Source: Nostoc sp. UCD121
GTDB lineage: Bacteria > Cyanobacteriota > Cyanobacteriia > Cyanobacteriales > Nostocaceae
Length of the DNA stretch: 64,000 bases
Assembly: GCF_014222285.1 (NCBI RefSeq)
Contig: NZ_JACKZS010000002.1
Span: forward strand, 54,720-118,719
Direction: 5' to 3'
The notes under the pieces were generated by a model. That model did no database searches. It was given only the letters and a program-made list of their open reading frames with translations, and was not told where the DNA came from. Shown one piece after another: positions 8,256-17,771 of the stretch (position 1 is the first letter of the stretch; each line of letters opens with the position of its first letter). Both the position numbers and the translations under genes were made by a program.

Positions 8256-9658
8256 GCGACTTTTTACCAACTGGCATTCAGCTGACGTACTTAGTCGCTG
8301 CATCGTTATTCATTCTGGGCTTGAAAAAGCTGGGATCACCTGCTACAGCGAGAAACGGTAATATTGTAGCGGCTGTGGGGATGCTGCTGGCGATCGCAGC
8401 GACAATGCTCGATCAACATGTGTTGAACTACGAGATGATATTGTTGGGCTTGGCGATTGGATCGGGAATTGGTGCGATCGTAGCTTACAAAGTCCAAATG
8501 ACCGAAATGCCCCAAATGGTGGGTTTACTCAACGGTTTGGGTGGTGCGGCTTCGGCACTAGTAGCCGTTGCAGAATTCTGGCGGTTATTAGATAGTTCTC
8601 AGCCGATACCGCTAGATGTCAACATTTCCATGCTATTGGACGTGTTAATCGGTGGTGTTACCTTCACAGGTAGTTTTTTAGCCTTTGCCAAATTGCAAGG
8701 TTTAATTAGCGGTTCCCCGATTACATTTCCATTCCAGCAACCATTTAACCTCTTACTTCTGGGTGCTTATATAGTAGGTAGTGCTTACTTAATCATCACA
8801 CCAGATAGCTTACCCATATTCTTGGGGGTGGTTGGCGTTTCCTTAGTGCTGGGCGTGATGTTCGTCATCCCCATTGGTGGCGGCGATATGCCAGTAGTAA
8901 TCTCGCTGTTGAACTCGTTGTCAGGTGTGGCGGCGGCGGCGGCTGGGTTCGTGGTGATGAACAATATGTTAATCATCGCGGGTGCTTTGGTAGGGGCATC
9001 TGGCTTAATCCTCACCGAGATTATGTGTAAGGCGATGAACCGCTCCTTATTTAGTGTGCTGTTCAGCGCTTTTGGTACTGGTTCTAGTTCTGGTGGTGGT
9101 GGTGCTAGTGGTGGTGCAACTGATCAAAGCGTCCGCAGCATCGATCCTGAAGAAGGGGCGATGATGTTGGGTTATGCCCGTTCTGTGGTAATTGTGCCTG
9201 GTTATGGTATGGCGGTTGCTCAAGCGCAACATAGCGTCCGGGAATTGTCAGATCAGTTAGAAAAAATGGGCGTTGATGTCAAGTATGCCATTCACCCCGT
9301 TGCTGGGAGAATGCCGGGGCACATGAATGTGTTGCTGGCGGAGGCAAATGTGCCTTATACGCAGTTGTATGACATGGATGATATTAATCCCCAGTTCGAT
9401 CAAGCGGATGTGGCTTTAGTAATTGGGGCAAATGATGTGGTAAATCCGGCGGCGCGGAGTGATACAAATAGCCCAATTTATGGTATGCCGATTTTGGAGG
9501 TAGATCGGGCGAAGCAGACGATTGTAATTAAGCGCGGGATGAGTACGGGTTTTGCCGGTGTAGATAATGAGTTGTTCTACAAGGATAAAACTACGATGCT
9601 TTTTGGTAGTGCTAAGGATATGGTGGCGAAGTTGGTTTCGGAAGTGAAGCAACTTTAA
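8252..9658 (+). CDS. pntB: NAD(P)+ transhydrogenase subunit beta
   Basis: The 468-residue beta subunit combines about nine membrane helices (residues ~1-265) that carry the proton path with a soluble NADP(H)-binding domain III. The linker SSSGGGGASGG near residue 280 joins them. Domain III shows VVIVPGYGMAVAQAQHSVREL, HPVAGRMPGHMNVLLAEANVPY and the GANDVVNPAA motif, all diagnostic. Translation starts at a GTG that overlaps the pntAB stop (GTGA). A weak hairpin followed by seven T residues (9719-9757) could end the operon. Confidence 0.95.
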   Translation: MSDFLPTGIQLTYLVAASLFILGLKKLGSPATARNGNIVAAVGMLLAIAATMLDQHVLNYEMILLGLAIGSGIGAIVAYKVQMTEMPQMVGLLNGLGGAASALVAVAEFWRLLDSSQPIPLDVNISMLLDVLIGGVTFTGSFLAFAKLQGLISGSPITFPFQQPFNLLLLGAYIVGSAYLIITPDSLPIFLGVVGVSLVLGVMFVIPIGGGDMPVVISLLNSLSGVAAAAAGFVVMNNMLIIAGALVGASGLILTEIMCKAMNRSLFSVLFSAFGTGSSSGGGGASGGATDQSVRSIDPEEGAMMLGYARSVVIVPGYGMAVAQAQHSVRELSDQLEKMGVDVKYAIHPVAGRMPGHMNVLLAEANVPYTQLYDMDDINPQFDQADVALVIGANDVVNPAARSDTNSPIYGMPILEVDRAKQTIVIKRGMSTGFAGVDNELFYKDKTTMLFGSAKDMVAKLVSEVKQL

Positions 9659-9873
9659 GAGAAACGAACCGCGAAGGGCGCAAAGGGCGCGAAGTAAAGA
9701 AAGAATGTAGAGAGTTGGCTTGCTTTGGGGGTGTGATGCTTCTGAGGCAAGTTTTTTTAAGATTGTCTCACACAAAGGCGGCGCAAAGAAGAGAAAGAAT
9801 TTAAGAGAGTTGACTTATTTTTATTTTGGAATTTAAAAATTTTAAGGTAAGCTTTTTAATTAAACTTTCAATT

Positions 9874-10926
9874 TTAATTATCTTCGTTAAGACGGTTTAA
9901 AAATTGCTTCCATCTAGATTCAAGTGCTGACTGGCTTGGTTTATATTTAGAGCATTTAAGTTTTCTGCCTTCTAATTTTTGATAACCAGTTCCCATAACT
10001 TTTGGATGAAATCTCACTTCTAGAGATTCTGGGTTTATCCCCAACAAATTAAGATCAAATAAAGTATGAAAATCTGCACGTAACAAAAGTCCATTATCTG
10101 GATGATTATCATCAATACCACGATAGGGTGAGATATGAGCGCCTTCTAAAACATCAAGTAATTTAAGCCCACTAATCATACATTGATCGCCATAGCGTTG
10201 ACGCAACAAGTTTCTAAATGTGGACTGTCCACGACGTTCTTTGATTTGCCGAAATACAGTTTCGCGGCTATCTTCTTCTGTAATAAAATATTCATTTGTA
10301 TTTTCATTATCATCAGCATCATCAGCTTTTATATACTTAAAACTATTATTTTTATTAATTAATTTAGTAACTGTAGGTGCATTTTTAAATAACATTGATT
10401 CGATTTGCTGCAAATTAATTAACTGCATTGAAAACTGTCCGTTATATTTTGGGCAAGCTTGTCTTAGCTCCTTAATTTTAATAGTTCCCTCTGCTTTGAC
10501 AAACGTATTACCAAAATCAGCAATAAATTTTTCGCAAGGCTTATACTCAATAATAGGTGTATCGAATTCATTATGACACAAGGTGCAACGGAAAACAGGC
10601 TTCTTTTTTAATCGTCCTTTGATTTTTGTAGTATTGCATGAAGCACAACGCGATAAAGGTTTTGGTTCTTGATAGCTGCTAATTACTTCTATCCTGGCAA
10701 CACCAAGGAGTTGATCTTTATCCTGCAATAAAACTAAATCACCTTCAGCTAATTGACGACAATTTGGTACAAAGCTGTCATAGTAATATACCTTAGAAAT
10801 TTCGTCAGCATAACCAAGATTACCAGCATGTTGTCGGTTATCACCATAACTTAGTAGTAACCATGCTCTAGGTGTTATAGGCTCAAAAATTAATTTTACC
10901 ATTGAAAAAATTGTTATTATTAGCAA
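9874..10926 (-). CDS. HNH endonuclease with N-terminal PUA/EVE-like region and zinc ribbon
   Basis: The 350-residue protein has three visible parts. Residues ~10-85 form a beta-rich domain (ITPRAWLLLSYGDNRQHAGN, then LAEGDLVLLQDKDQLLGVARI) that resembles the PUA/EVE/ASCH group of modified-base or RNA readers. Residues 94-117 hold a four-cysteine zinc ribbon (CASC and CTLC). The C-terminus is an HNH_2-type nuclease with Cys249, LEGAHISPYRG (His264), Asn278 and His287, the expected HNH metal and catalytic residues. This plan suits a restriction-type nuclease that recognises modified DNA, but that is inference. The gene is AT-rich compared with neighbours, stands alone, and is near a toxin-antitoxin remnant. 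An internal ATG (Met9) is an equally good start. Confidence 0.75.
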   Translation of the reverse strand: MLIITIFSMVKLIFEPITPRAWLLLSYGDNRQHAGNLGYADEISKVYYYDSFVPNCRQLAEGDLVLLQDKDQLLGVARIEVISSYQEPKPLSRCASCNTTKIKGRLKKKPVFRCTLCHNEFDTPIIEYKPCEKFIADFGNTFVKAEGTIKIKELRQACPKYNGQFSMQLINLQQIESMLFKNAPTVTKLINKNNSFKYIKADDADDNENTNEYFITEEDSRETVFRQIKERRGQSTFRNLLRQRYGDQCMISGLKLLDVLEGAHISPYRGIDDNHPDNGLLLRADFHTLFDLNLLGINPESLEVRFHPKVMGTGYQKLEGRKLKCSKYKPSQSALESRWKQFLNRLNEDN

Positions 10927-11037
10927 CCCTTATTATTAGAGTTCCCAAAATAAAACTAAAGTTATCATTAGCTGCATACTAATGCGATAATTAAAGATCG
11001 CCTATTAAATTGTTGCAAAATCTCCCAGAATGGAATC

Positions 11038-11128
11038 GCCCTCTTCTGTTCCTCTGTTTTTTCTGCGCCTCTGTGGTTCGTTAAAAAGTGCGATCGCCTG
11101 CAAAATCTCTATTGTGCGATCGCACAAT
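11038..11128. repeat. dispersed repeat, copy 1 (with HIP1 palindrome)
   Basis: The stretch CCTCTGTGGTTCGTTAAAAA followed by GTGCGATCGCCTGCAAAATC recurs in near-identical form at 11757-11851. Its end, ATTGTGCGATCGCACAAT (11111-11128), is a perfect 18-base palindrome around the HIP1 core. Confidence 0.6.
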
Positions 11129-11150
11129 TCCACAAAATAACTAATTTGAC

Positions 11151-11423
11151 TTACTTAGGAAAATATCGATAAATATCTTTACGATGTAACACACGCTGAA
11201 AGATTAGTGTTTCACCGTCAAATATAATCCCGATCCGATAATCACCTATACGAATACGATAAATATCTTCATATCATTGAAGCTTTTTGATATTAGTAAT
11301 TTCTTCAAAGTTAGCTATTTTTGGTATTTCTTCAAAAGCAAGTACTTTAATCGCCTCATAGTAAGGTGTACTTTTGATCGCTTTTAAATCTTTAATAAAA
11401 CTGGATATATACTGGGTATTCAC
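11151..11423 (-). pseudogene. RelE/ParE-type toxin gene with an in-frame TGA
   Basis: A GTG that overlaps the stop of the upstream antitoxin gene (GTGA) opens a 91-codon frame which is intact except for a TGA at codon 50 (11274-11276). The product would read ...FIKDLKAIKSTPYYEAIK... before the stop and YEDIYRIRIGDYRIGI...VLHRKDIYRYFPK after it, which is a whole RelE/ParE-fold mRNA-interferase of the usual ~90 residues. The missing residue lies just before YEDIYRIRIGDYR, where family members usually have a Gly (GGA to TGA is one change). It therefore looks like a recently inactivated toxin next to an intact antitoxin. A sequencing error is the main alternative. Confidence 0.75.
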
Positions 11424-11677
11424 TCTCTTTCTAATTCGGCTAATGCTTCATTAATATTTAATGGGGTTTCTTGCTGTACTTCATTGATTGCTAATATCAA
11501 TCCTTCATCTTCAATCGCTTCTAATAAGCGTAGATAGTCTTGAAAATCTATAATTACTTTACGAATATTACCTTGAGTATCTGTGATTAATTCTTGAGCA
11601 AATCGGTATTGATTGGTTTTCATTTGGGTATTAGTGTTTGTAATCATAGAGAATTTGATTACCTTTACATAGTACAA
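11420..11677 (-). CDS. antitoxin of a RelE-type toxin-antitoxin pair
   Basis: The product is short and acidic towards its end, with the antitoxin-like core NIRKVIIDFQDYLRLLEAIEDEGLILAINE and the tail LNINEALAELERE, as in Phd/RelB-group antitoxins that pair with RelE/ParE toxins. The nominal start gives 85 residues; the later ATG at 11623 (MKTNQYRFAQELITD) gives about 67, closer to the usual size and a more plausible N-terminus. Its stop overlaps the toxin GTG by four bases, the standard coupled layout. The partner toxin is interrupted, so the antitoxin may now be free of selection or act only as a regulator. Confidence 0.7.
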   Translation of the reverse strand: MYYVKVIKFSMITNTNTQMKTNQYRFAQELITDTQGNIRKVIIDFQDYLRLLEAIEDEGLILAINEVQQETPLNINEALAELERE

Positions 11678-11756
11678 GTATAGAAGATTTGGAGTAGGCG
11701 ATCGCTTCGCCGCGATTTTGGGCGAAGGAAAAAAGCGATATATAAAACTCCCAAAG

Positions 11757-11851
11757 ATCGCTATCTTCTTCCCTCTGTATCCTCTGCATCTCTGCGGTTT
11801 GTTAAAAAGAGCGATCGATCGCCTGCAAAAATCTCTACAGTGCGATCGCCT
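11757..11851. repeat. dispersed repeat, copy 2
   Basis: Matches 11038-11128: CTCTGCGGTTTGTTAAAAAG, a HIP1-containing segment with an extra GATC, then CCTGCAAAAATCTCTACAGT and a second HIP1. The two copies lie in direct orientation on either side of the toxin-antitoxin locus. Confidence 0.6.
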
Positions 11852-11916
11852 TTTTTCTCCTTCCTGTGTGTCTTCTGACGTAGCCTCTCATAAAGAATAC
11901 ATCGCCTATTTTTTCC

Positions 11917-14900
11917 TTAACTAACTATCCCTTTAATCGGAATTTCTATCCAGAACTCACAGCCATTACCAGGTTCAGAAACACATTTGATATTACCGCC
12001 GTGTTTTTCTACAATAATTTGGTAGCTAATAGATAATCCCAAACCGATCCCTTGTCCAGGTTGTTTGGTGGTAAAGAAAGGTTCAAAAATGCGCGATCGC
12101 ATCATCTCTGGAATCCCACAACCATTGTCGGCAATCCAAATCAGAATACTATTCCCTTCGATTATTTCTGTACGAATCCAAATTTTAAGATTGTCAATTT
12201 TTTTTCCACAAGTTGCTGAGTTTTCTAGTGCATCGATCGCATTGTTGAGAATATTCATAAACACCTGATTCATCTGCGCTGCATAACAGACTACTGGGGG
12301 CAATTCACCATATTCCTTAACTACCTCAATAGCAAAAGAATTATTCTGTGGTTGCAGTCGATGTTGTAAAATTAGCAAAGTACTGTCGATACCTTCATGA
12401 AGGTTAACGGGCTTGATTCCTGCTTCGTCAAGCCGAGAAAAAATTCGTAATGACAAGACGAGTTGAGAGATTCGCTCTGCCCCCATCTTCATGGAAGTCA
12501 ATATTTTGGGCAAGTCATCACTAATAAAATTTAAATCTATTGCTGCTGCTTGCTTTTGAATTTCTCCTGTTCCCTTTGGATACTGTTTCTGATAAAGACG
12601 GAGTAATTTAAATAAATTTTCGGCATGTTCCGTAACATAGATGATATTGCCGTAAATGAAACTAATCGGGTTGTTAATTTCATGTGCTACACCAGCAACT
12701 AACTGCCCTAAACCTGCCATTTTTTCACTTTGAATCAATTGGCTCTGAGTGTTTTGTAATTCTTTAAGAGTCTGGGTAAGTTCTTCTTTTTGACGTTGAG
12801 TTTGTTCAAGTAATTCCGCTTGCTGAAGTCCTACCCCTAATTGAGTACCAATTTGCATCAGCAAATCTACCTCATCTTCTTGCCAATCACGCTGTTTGAG
12901 ATTTTGATAAGCTGCTAGTAATCCCCAAAGTTTCTCGCCCTGGAAAATCGGCACAATTATATATGCCCTAGCCTCCATTAGCTCAAGCAGAGTAATATGA
13001 CAGATAGAATAGTTGGCGCTGTAAATATCTTTAATAGCAATACTTTCACCATTAGCAAAATTTCCACCTTGGGTTTGTTGTAAGTAATCATCTGCAACTA
13101 CAGGTAAAATTTCCTTTACTGGTTTCCAACCTTGGGCTAAAGACTCAGCAACAAATTCGCCACTCCAATCAGTCTTGAATTGATAGATTGTCACTCGATC
13201 AACTTCCAATAGTCGTCGGACTTCTTCTGCACTGGTGGCAAAGATGGTATCAATATCAAGAGACTGGCGAATTTTCTCCACTGTCGCAGCTAGCGCCTTC
13301 TCCCTTTCGGCTGCTTTCCGTTCTCGTTCGGCGGCTTTAGCCAGTTTTTGGGCTTGCACCTGCATCTGTTTCAAAGACTCAGCTTGCTGTAATGCTACCC
13401 CCAATTGAGCGCCAACTTGTGCCAATAAGTTGATTTCCTCATCTTGCCAATAACGGGGCTGGGAGTTTTGATAAGCTACTAACAATCCCCACAGCTTCTC
13501 ACCCTGAGAAATTGGGACAAAAACTTCATTGCGTGCATACTTACCTGCTTGCTTTCCTTGCACAAGAACGCCTTCTGTCACAGGCTGTGGCTTAACCATT
13601 GGTGTCCAGCCATCAACAATAGAATCAGCGACAAACTCGCCACTCCAGTCAGGATAGAAGCGGTAAATTGCGACTCGTTCCACTTCTAATAAGCGACGAA
13701 CTTCTTGAGTTGTGGTTTTAAAGATGGCTTCAATATCAAGAGACTGACGAATTTTTTCTACCGTGTTTGCTAATGCCCTTTGCCTTTCAGCAGCTTTGCT
13801 GATATCTGCTGCTTGAATCTGCATTTGTTGGATAAATTCCGCTTGCTGCAAAGCTACACCTAGTTGAGTGCCAACTTGAGTAAGCAAGTAAACCTCATCT
13901 TTTTGCCAATCACGAGTTCTGGCATTTTGGTATGCTGCTAGCAAGCCCCAGAGCTTCTGACCGTGGTAAATCGCAATAATCACATAAGCTCTTGCTTGAT
14001 AGATTTCTAAGATTTTAATGTAGCAGTCACTAAAGCCTGAATTGTAAATATCATTACAAATCCGGTATACTTCACAACTGCTAAAGCTACCACCTTCACT
14101 ATCTTGTAAGTAGGTGTCAGCGACTGGAGGTTTAGCTAAATCTTTGGCGCTACATTCACTGACATTTTCACTCAATTCCGGCCTCTGTAATTGTTCATCA
14201 ATGAGGGAAATCCAACCCTCTGCCACTGATTCAAACACGAATTCACCACTCCAATCGGGATTGAAGCGATAAATAGCTACGCGATCAGCATTTAGCAGCT
14301 GCCTAAGTTCTGCGGTGGTTGTGTGGAAAATACTTTTTAAGTCTAGAGACTGACGAATTTTCTCAATGGTTATGGCGATGGTTCTTTGCCATTGGGCTGC
14401 TTTTTCTCTGGCTTTTGCTTGTGCTAGTTCTGCTGATTGTAGTTTTACTTGTTCTAGGTAATCTGCTTGCTGTAAAGCAACTCCCAGATGTTCGGCGATT
14501 AATTGCACAAACTCAATTTCTGATGCTTCCCATTGCCGAGGATTACTACACTGATGAATACACAGCAATCCCCATAAATCTTTACCTTTGATCAAGGGGG
14601 CAATTATATTAGCACGAACTTGGAATCTTTCTAAAATCTGGATGTAGCAATCACTAGCATTAACTTGATAAATATCAGCTATTGCTCTAATCCGACCTTG
14701 CTGATATAAACCTGCAAACTCCTCACTAAAGCAGTGGTCACGCACTTTGGCTGTTAGTGCCGAATCCCATTCTGCTCCCACATCTTCATAGATAAATTCT
14801 CCTTCCCATCCCAATTCGGGATAAAAACGAAACACGCCAACTCGATCGCTTTTCAGAAGTTGGCGAACTTCAGTGACTGTAATTTTGAAGATAGTTTCTA

Positions 14901-15045
14901 TGTCTAGAGACTCCCGAATACGGGCAATAACCCCAGATAAGGCTTTTTGTTGCTCATTCTGACGCAAGGAGGATGTCACATCTGAATGAGATTCTTGCCG
15001 TTCTGAATTTGGTTCTATGGGTTGAGTAGTAGAGGAGTTTTCCAT
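11917..15045 (-). CDS. sensor histidine kinase with four GAF domains
   Basis: The 1042-residue soluble kinase has four tandem GAF domains, each opened by a near-identical helix (IRQSLDIxxIF, then xxEVRRLLxxDRVxIYRF): about residues 36-196, 225-408, 425-570 and 595-750. Each ends in an LWGLLxxxQ...RxW motif. Candidate bilin-type cysteines occur in GAF1 (Cys133, DCYIQIL), GAF2 (Cys341, DCYIKIL) and GAF4 (Cys682, CHITLLEL); GAF3 is shortened and lacks this region. The transmitter follows: H-box GVAHEINNP (His788), N-box [17 protein letters not shown]1 DNGCGIPE and G2 GQGIGLGLS. No receiver or DNA-binding domain is attached. It may sense light, a small ligand or nothing by itself; the sequence alone does not settle this. 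Confidence 0.9.
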   Translation of the reverse strand: MENSSTTQPIEPNSERQESHSDVTSSLRQNEQQKALSGVIARIRESLDIETIFKITVTEVRQLLKSDRVGVFRFYPELGWEGEFIYEDVGAEWDSALTAKVRDHCFSEEFAGLYQQGRIRAIADIYQVNASDCYIQILERFQVRANIIAPLIKGKDLWGLLCIHQCSNPRQWEASEIEFVQLIAEHLGVALQQADYLEQVKLQSAELAQAKAREKAAQWQRTIAITIEKIRQSLDLKSIFHTTTAELRQLLNADRVAIYRFNPDWSGEFVFESVAEGWISLIDEQLQRPELSENVSECSAKDLAKPPVADTYLQDSEGGSFSSCEVYRICNDIYNSGFSDCYIKILEIYQARAYVIIAIYHGQKLWGLLAAYQNARTRDWQKDEVYLLTQVGTQLGVALQQAEFIQQMQIQAADISKAAERQRALANTVEKIRQSLDIEAIFKTTTQEVRRLLEVERVAIYRFYPDWSGEFVADSIVDGWTPMVKPQPVTEGVLVQGKQAGKYARNEVFVPISQGEKLWGLLVAYQNSQPRYWQDEEINLLAQVGAQLGVALQQAESLKQMQVQAQKLAKAAERERKAAEREKALAATVEKIRQSLDIDTIFATSAEEVRRLLEVDRVTIYQFKTDWSGEFVAESLAQGWKPVKEILPVVADDYLQQTQGGNFANGESIAIKDIYSANYSICHITLLELMEARAYIIVPIFQGEKLWGLLAAYQNLKQRDWQEDEVDLLMQIGTQLGVGLQQAELLEQTQRQKEELTQTLKELQNTQSQLIQSEKMAGLGQLVAGVAHEINNPISFIYGNIIYVTEHAENLFKLLRLYQKQYPKGTGEIQKQAAAIDLNFISDDLPKILTSMKMGAERISQLVLSLRIFSRLDEAGIKPVNLHEGIDSTLLILQHRLQPQNNSFAIEVVKEYGELPPVVCYAAQMNQVFMNILNNAIDALENSATCGKKIDNLKIWIRTEIIEGNSILIWIADNGCGIPEMMRSRIFEPFFTTKQPGQGIGLGLSISYQIIVEKHGGNIKCVSEPGNGCEFWIEIPIKGIVS

Positions 15046-15143
15046 TCCCAGTGGGACTTTAAATATTGAAAGTCTTCTATCTCATGATTCCCGTTGCGAT
15101 CGCAAAGGTAACAGTTCTTTTCTGAGAATGCCAAAAAACAATA

Positions 15144-15170
15144 TAGGGACACGATAGTATCGTGTCCCTA
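15144..15170 (-). terminator. perfect palindrome acting as terminator after the petN unit
   Basis: Thirteen-base arms TAGGGACACGATA/TATCGTGTCCCTA around a single G. On the minus strand the hairpin is followed by TATTGTTTTTTGG, so it fits a rho-independent terminator for the leftward petN message. The arm sequence is also typical of a dispersed Nostoc repeat. Confidence 0.65.
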
Positions 15171-15197
15171 CAAGAACATTTTTCAACCACGAGAAAA

Positions 15198-15359
15198 TTA
15201 TCGCCGCTTGGGAGTGGCGCTGCGGCTGGTGCGTTTCTCTTCATCTCGGCGACGGCGATCGCGCCAATCTGCCACGGTTAAATAACCAATACCACCAGTA
15301 ACTCCTACGAGTAGCACTGCGGCTACTATTGTTAAAATACTCAAAAATGGACTTTCCAC
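15198..15359 (-). CDS. small single-span membrane protein downstream of petN
   Basis: A GTG start at 15359, seven bases after the petN stop with AGAGG before it, opens a 53-residue frame. The product has one clear membrane helix (FLSILTIVAAVLLVGVTGGI, about residues 5-24) then a very basic, Arg-rich cytoplasmic tail (DWRDRRRRDEEKRTSRSATP). An ATT codon directly before the GTG is an alternative start. The tight spacing and shared terminator make it part of the petN unit. I do not recognise the family. A topology of one helix plus a charged tail resembles small photosystem and cytochrome b6f subunits, so a role at the thylakoid is a reasonable guess. Confidence 0.65.
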   Translation of the reverse strand: MESPFLSILTIVAAVLLVGVTGGIGYLTVADWRDRRRRDEEKRTSRSATPKRR

Positions 15360-15366
15360 AATGCCT

Positions 15367-15456
15367 CTACAGCCCGTTACGTCCCCAAACTACCATTGCA
15401 ATTGACCAAGTGAACACAACTAACAGCGATACCCAACCTAGTGTCAAAATCTCCAT
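15367..15456 (-). CDS. petN: cytochrome b6f complex subunit PetN
   Basis: A 29-codon frame from the ATG at 15456. The product, [15 protein letters not shown] followed by [14 protein letters not shown], is PetN (subunit VIII), one of the single-helix subunits needed for assembly and stability of the cytochrome b6f complex in the thylakoid membrane. The family is 29 residues with this [22 protein letters not shown] core, so it is complete. AGCAGGA lies just upstream. The 53-residue gene at 15198 follows after seven bases. Confidence 0.97.
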   Translation of the reverse strand: MEILTLGWVSLLVVFTWSIAMVVWGRNGL

Positions 15457-15732
15457 AGTCCTGCTTTTCAAATAATTACAAAAGGTTTCTAATATTTATC
15501 ATACAGGGATTGGGCAGGCTGAGATTTTTTTATAAATGGCATTGTAACTTTGGCTGGCGATGTCTACGATGGGCTACGCCTACGCAAAATATACACCATT
15601 TTTATTGGTAAGCTAGCACTTCAAGCATTAATAAAGACGAATGTGAAAAAATAGCGATCGCGCTTTCCTACTTCATGGTTTGGGAATACTAGGTTTACGG
15701 GTATATATTTCAAATCCAACAACCCTAGTATT
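15457..15732. other. divergent intergenic region, petN / hybrid kinase
   Basis: Holds the promoter of the leftward petN unit and that of the rightward kinase. A dispersed Nostoc motif (GATGTCTACGATGGGCTACG then CCTACGC) occurs at 15560-15586 and a HIP1 octamer at 15655. Nothing coding was seen. Confidence 0.5.
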
Positions 15733-17619
15733 ATGCCGACATTTTTCAACTATCCTTTCCAATCCAACGGTTTTATTCCCCACGGACATTGTTATCTCTG
15801 GCAAAGTGGGTTAGTTTGGCTCCACATTATTTCTGATGCCACGATCGCTCTGGCTTATTATTCTATTCCCTTTCTACTGATTTACTTCATTTCCAAACGC
15901 AAAGACGTTCCTTTTAATGGAGTTTTTTTGTTATTTGGTGCTTTTATCATTGCCTGCGGTACTGGACACTTAATGGATATTTGGACGCTTTGGTATCCAG
16001 ACTATTGGATTGCAGGTGGTTTAAAAGCTTTAACTGCCATTATTTCTATATACACGGCATTTGCGTTATTTTACCTCATGCCTCAAGCTCTGGCACTACC
16101 CAGTCCAGCCCAGTTAGAGGCTATTAATCAAGTCCTTTCAACAGAAATTATTGAGCGCAAGCGCATCGAGAAAGAACTACGTCAAGCAGAAGAAGTTGCT
16201 CAAAACTCCAGCCAAGCTAAGAGTGAATTTCTGGCTAACATGAGTCATGAACTACGCACACCTCTTAACGGCATCCTGGGCTATACACAAATTCTCCAAC
16301 GCACAGAATCTTTAAGTGAAAAAGGACGTAAAGGACTCAGCATTATTTATCAATGCGGTTCTCATCTTCTAACCTTAATTAATGATGTCCTGGATCTCTC
16401 CAAGATCGAAGCCCGGAAGTTGGAATTGTATCCTGTTGATTTCTACTTGCCTGCCTTTATAGATAGCGTGACTGAAATTTGCCGCATCAGGGCAGAACAA
16501 AAAGTCATCGCATTTCACATTGAAATCGATCCTGATTTACCAACGGGTATTCATGCTGATGAAAAACGCTTGCGGCAAGTGTTGATTAACTTGCTTAGTA
16601 ATGCCATGAAGTTTACTCATCAAGGCAGTGTCACTTTCAAAACTCAGGTCATTAATCAAGAATCAAATACTAATGGAAAAACTAACTATAAAATTCGCTT
16701 TGAGGTAGTAGATACTGGCACTGGCATAACTCCTGAACAATCTGAAAAAATCTTCCAGCCCTTTGAGCAAGTGGGGAGTCAGAAACGACAATCTGAAGGT
16801 ACAGGCTTAGGATTAGCAATCAGCCAAAAAATTGTTTTGTTGATGGGTGGTCAAATTAAAGTGCAAAGTGAATTTGGCAAAGGTAGCACTTTCTGGTTTG
16901 AGGCAAATTTGTCAGAATCTAAAGACTGGGCAAAGGTTTCTAGAGTAGTTGAGCAGGGAACTATTATTGGTTATCAAGGACAAAGGCGCACCATTTTGAT
17001 TGCGGATGATAAATGGGAAAATCGATCGGTAATTGTAAATTTACTAGAGCCAGTTGGGTTTACTGTTGTAGAAGCTACTAATGGTCAGGAAGCATGGGTA
17101 CAGTCTCTAGCCCACAAACCAGACATGATTATCACTGATTTAGTGATGCCGATATTGAATGGATTTGAGTTAATTAGTCGTTTGCGTCAGTCTGGGGCAT
17201 TCAAAGAGATTCCGATCATTGCTTCGTCAGCAAGTGTGTTTGCAGTCGACCAGCACAAAAGTATTGATGTAGGTGCAGATGCCTTTTTACCAAAGCCTGT
17301 AGAAGCTGAAAATATGCTGGAAATGCTACGACAGTTTTTACAACTGGAATGGATTTTTGACGCTAAGGTAGAGGCTATTAAGAAAATCTCTAAAGATGGT
17401 TCTAATCAACAAAATGAGATGATTTGCCCTAGCAAAGATGTTTTGCAAGAGTTACTCGAACTATCACAAGACGGCGACATTCAACATATTTTAGAACTAG
17501 CTGAACAACTTTCTGCATCTGATGAAAAGCTAAACATCTTTTCCCAGCAACTCATGCAGCTTGCTAGTAATTTCCAACTCAAACGTTTGGAAACTTTTAT
17601 TGAAAAACACATCAATTAA
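15733..17619 (+). CDS. hybrid histidine kinase with ethylene-receptor-type sensor domain
   Basis: The 628-residue protein begins with three membrane helices (about 28-53, 63-82 and 96-118) that match the ethylene-binding domain of plant ETR1. The residues that ligand copper and shape the site are present: Asp35 (IISDATIALAYY), Tyr42/43, Cys75 and His79 in GAFIIACGTGHLMDIW. A short coiled coil leads to HisKA (SHELRTPLNG, His172) and HATPase (N-box LINLLSNAMKF, G-box EGTGLGLAIS). A receiver domain follows (about 415-535, acceptor Asp in MIITDLVMP), then a ~90-residue helical tail. Unlike Synechocystis SynEtr1 there is no bilin GAF domain. Ethylene binding is inferred from conserved residues. 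Confidence 0.9.
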   Translation: MPTFFNYPFQSNGFIPHGHCYLWQSGLVWLHIISDATIALAYYSIPFLLIYFISKRKDVPFNGVFLLFGAFIIACGTGHLMDIWTLWYPDYWIAGGLKALTAIISIYTAFALFYLMPQALALPSPAQLEAINQVLSTEIIERKRIEKELRQAEEVAQNSSQAKSEFLANMSHELRTPLNGILGYTQILQRTESLSEKGRKGLSIIYQCGSHLLTLINDVLDLSKIEARKLELYPVDFYLPAFIDSVTEICRIRAEQKVIAFHIEIDPDLPTGIHADEKRLRQVLINLLSNAMKFTHQGSVTFKTQVINQESNTNGKTNYKIRFEVVDTGTGITPEQSEKIFQPFEQVGSQKRQSEGTGLGLAISQKIVLLMGGQIKVQSEFGKGSTFWFEANLSESKDWAKVSRVVEQGTIIGYQGQRRTILIADDKWENRSVIVNLLEPVGFTVVEATNGQEAWVQSLAHKPDMIITDLVMPILNGFELISRLRQSGAFKEIPIIASSASVFAVDQHKSIDVGADAFLPKPVEAENMLEMLRQFLQLEWIFDAKVEAIKKISKDGSNQQNEMICPSKDVLQELLELSQDGDIQHILELAEQLSASDEKLNIFSQQLMQLASNFQLKRLETFIEKHIN

Positions 17620-17771
17620 GTAAGTTGGCGCAATTAAAGCTAATTGGCAAGGGCTGTCATTTGTCATTGGTCATTAGTAAGAACTTTAAGACTATTTACG
17701 TTTCGTAATATAATTTGTTTTTTTTCTACCAACTTACTTAATTTCAGTTAAATTCCAATTTCCAATTCATC

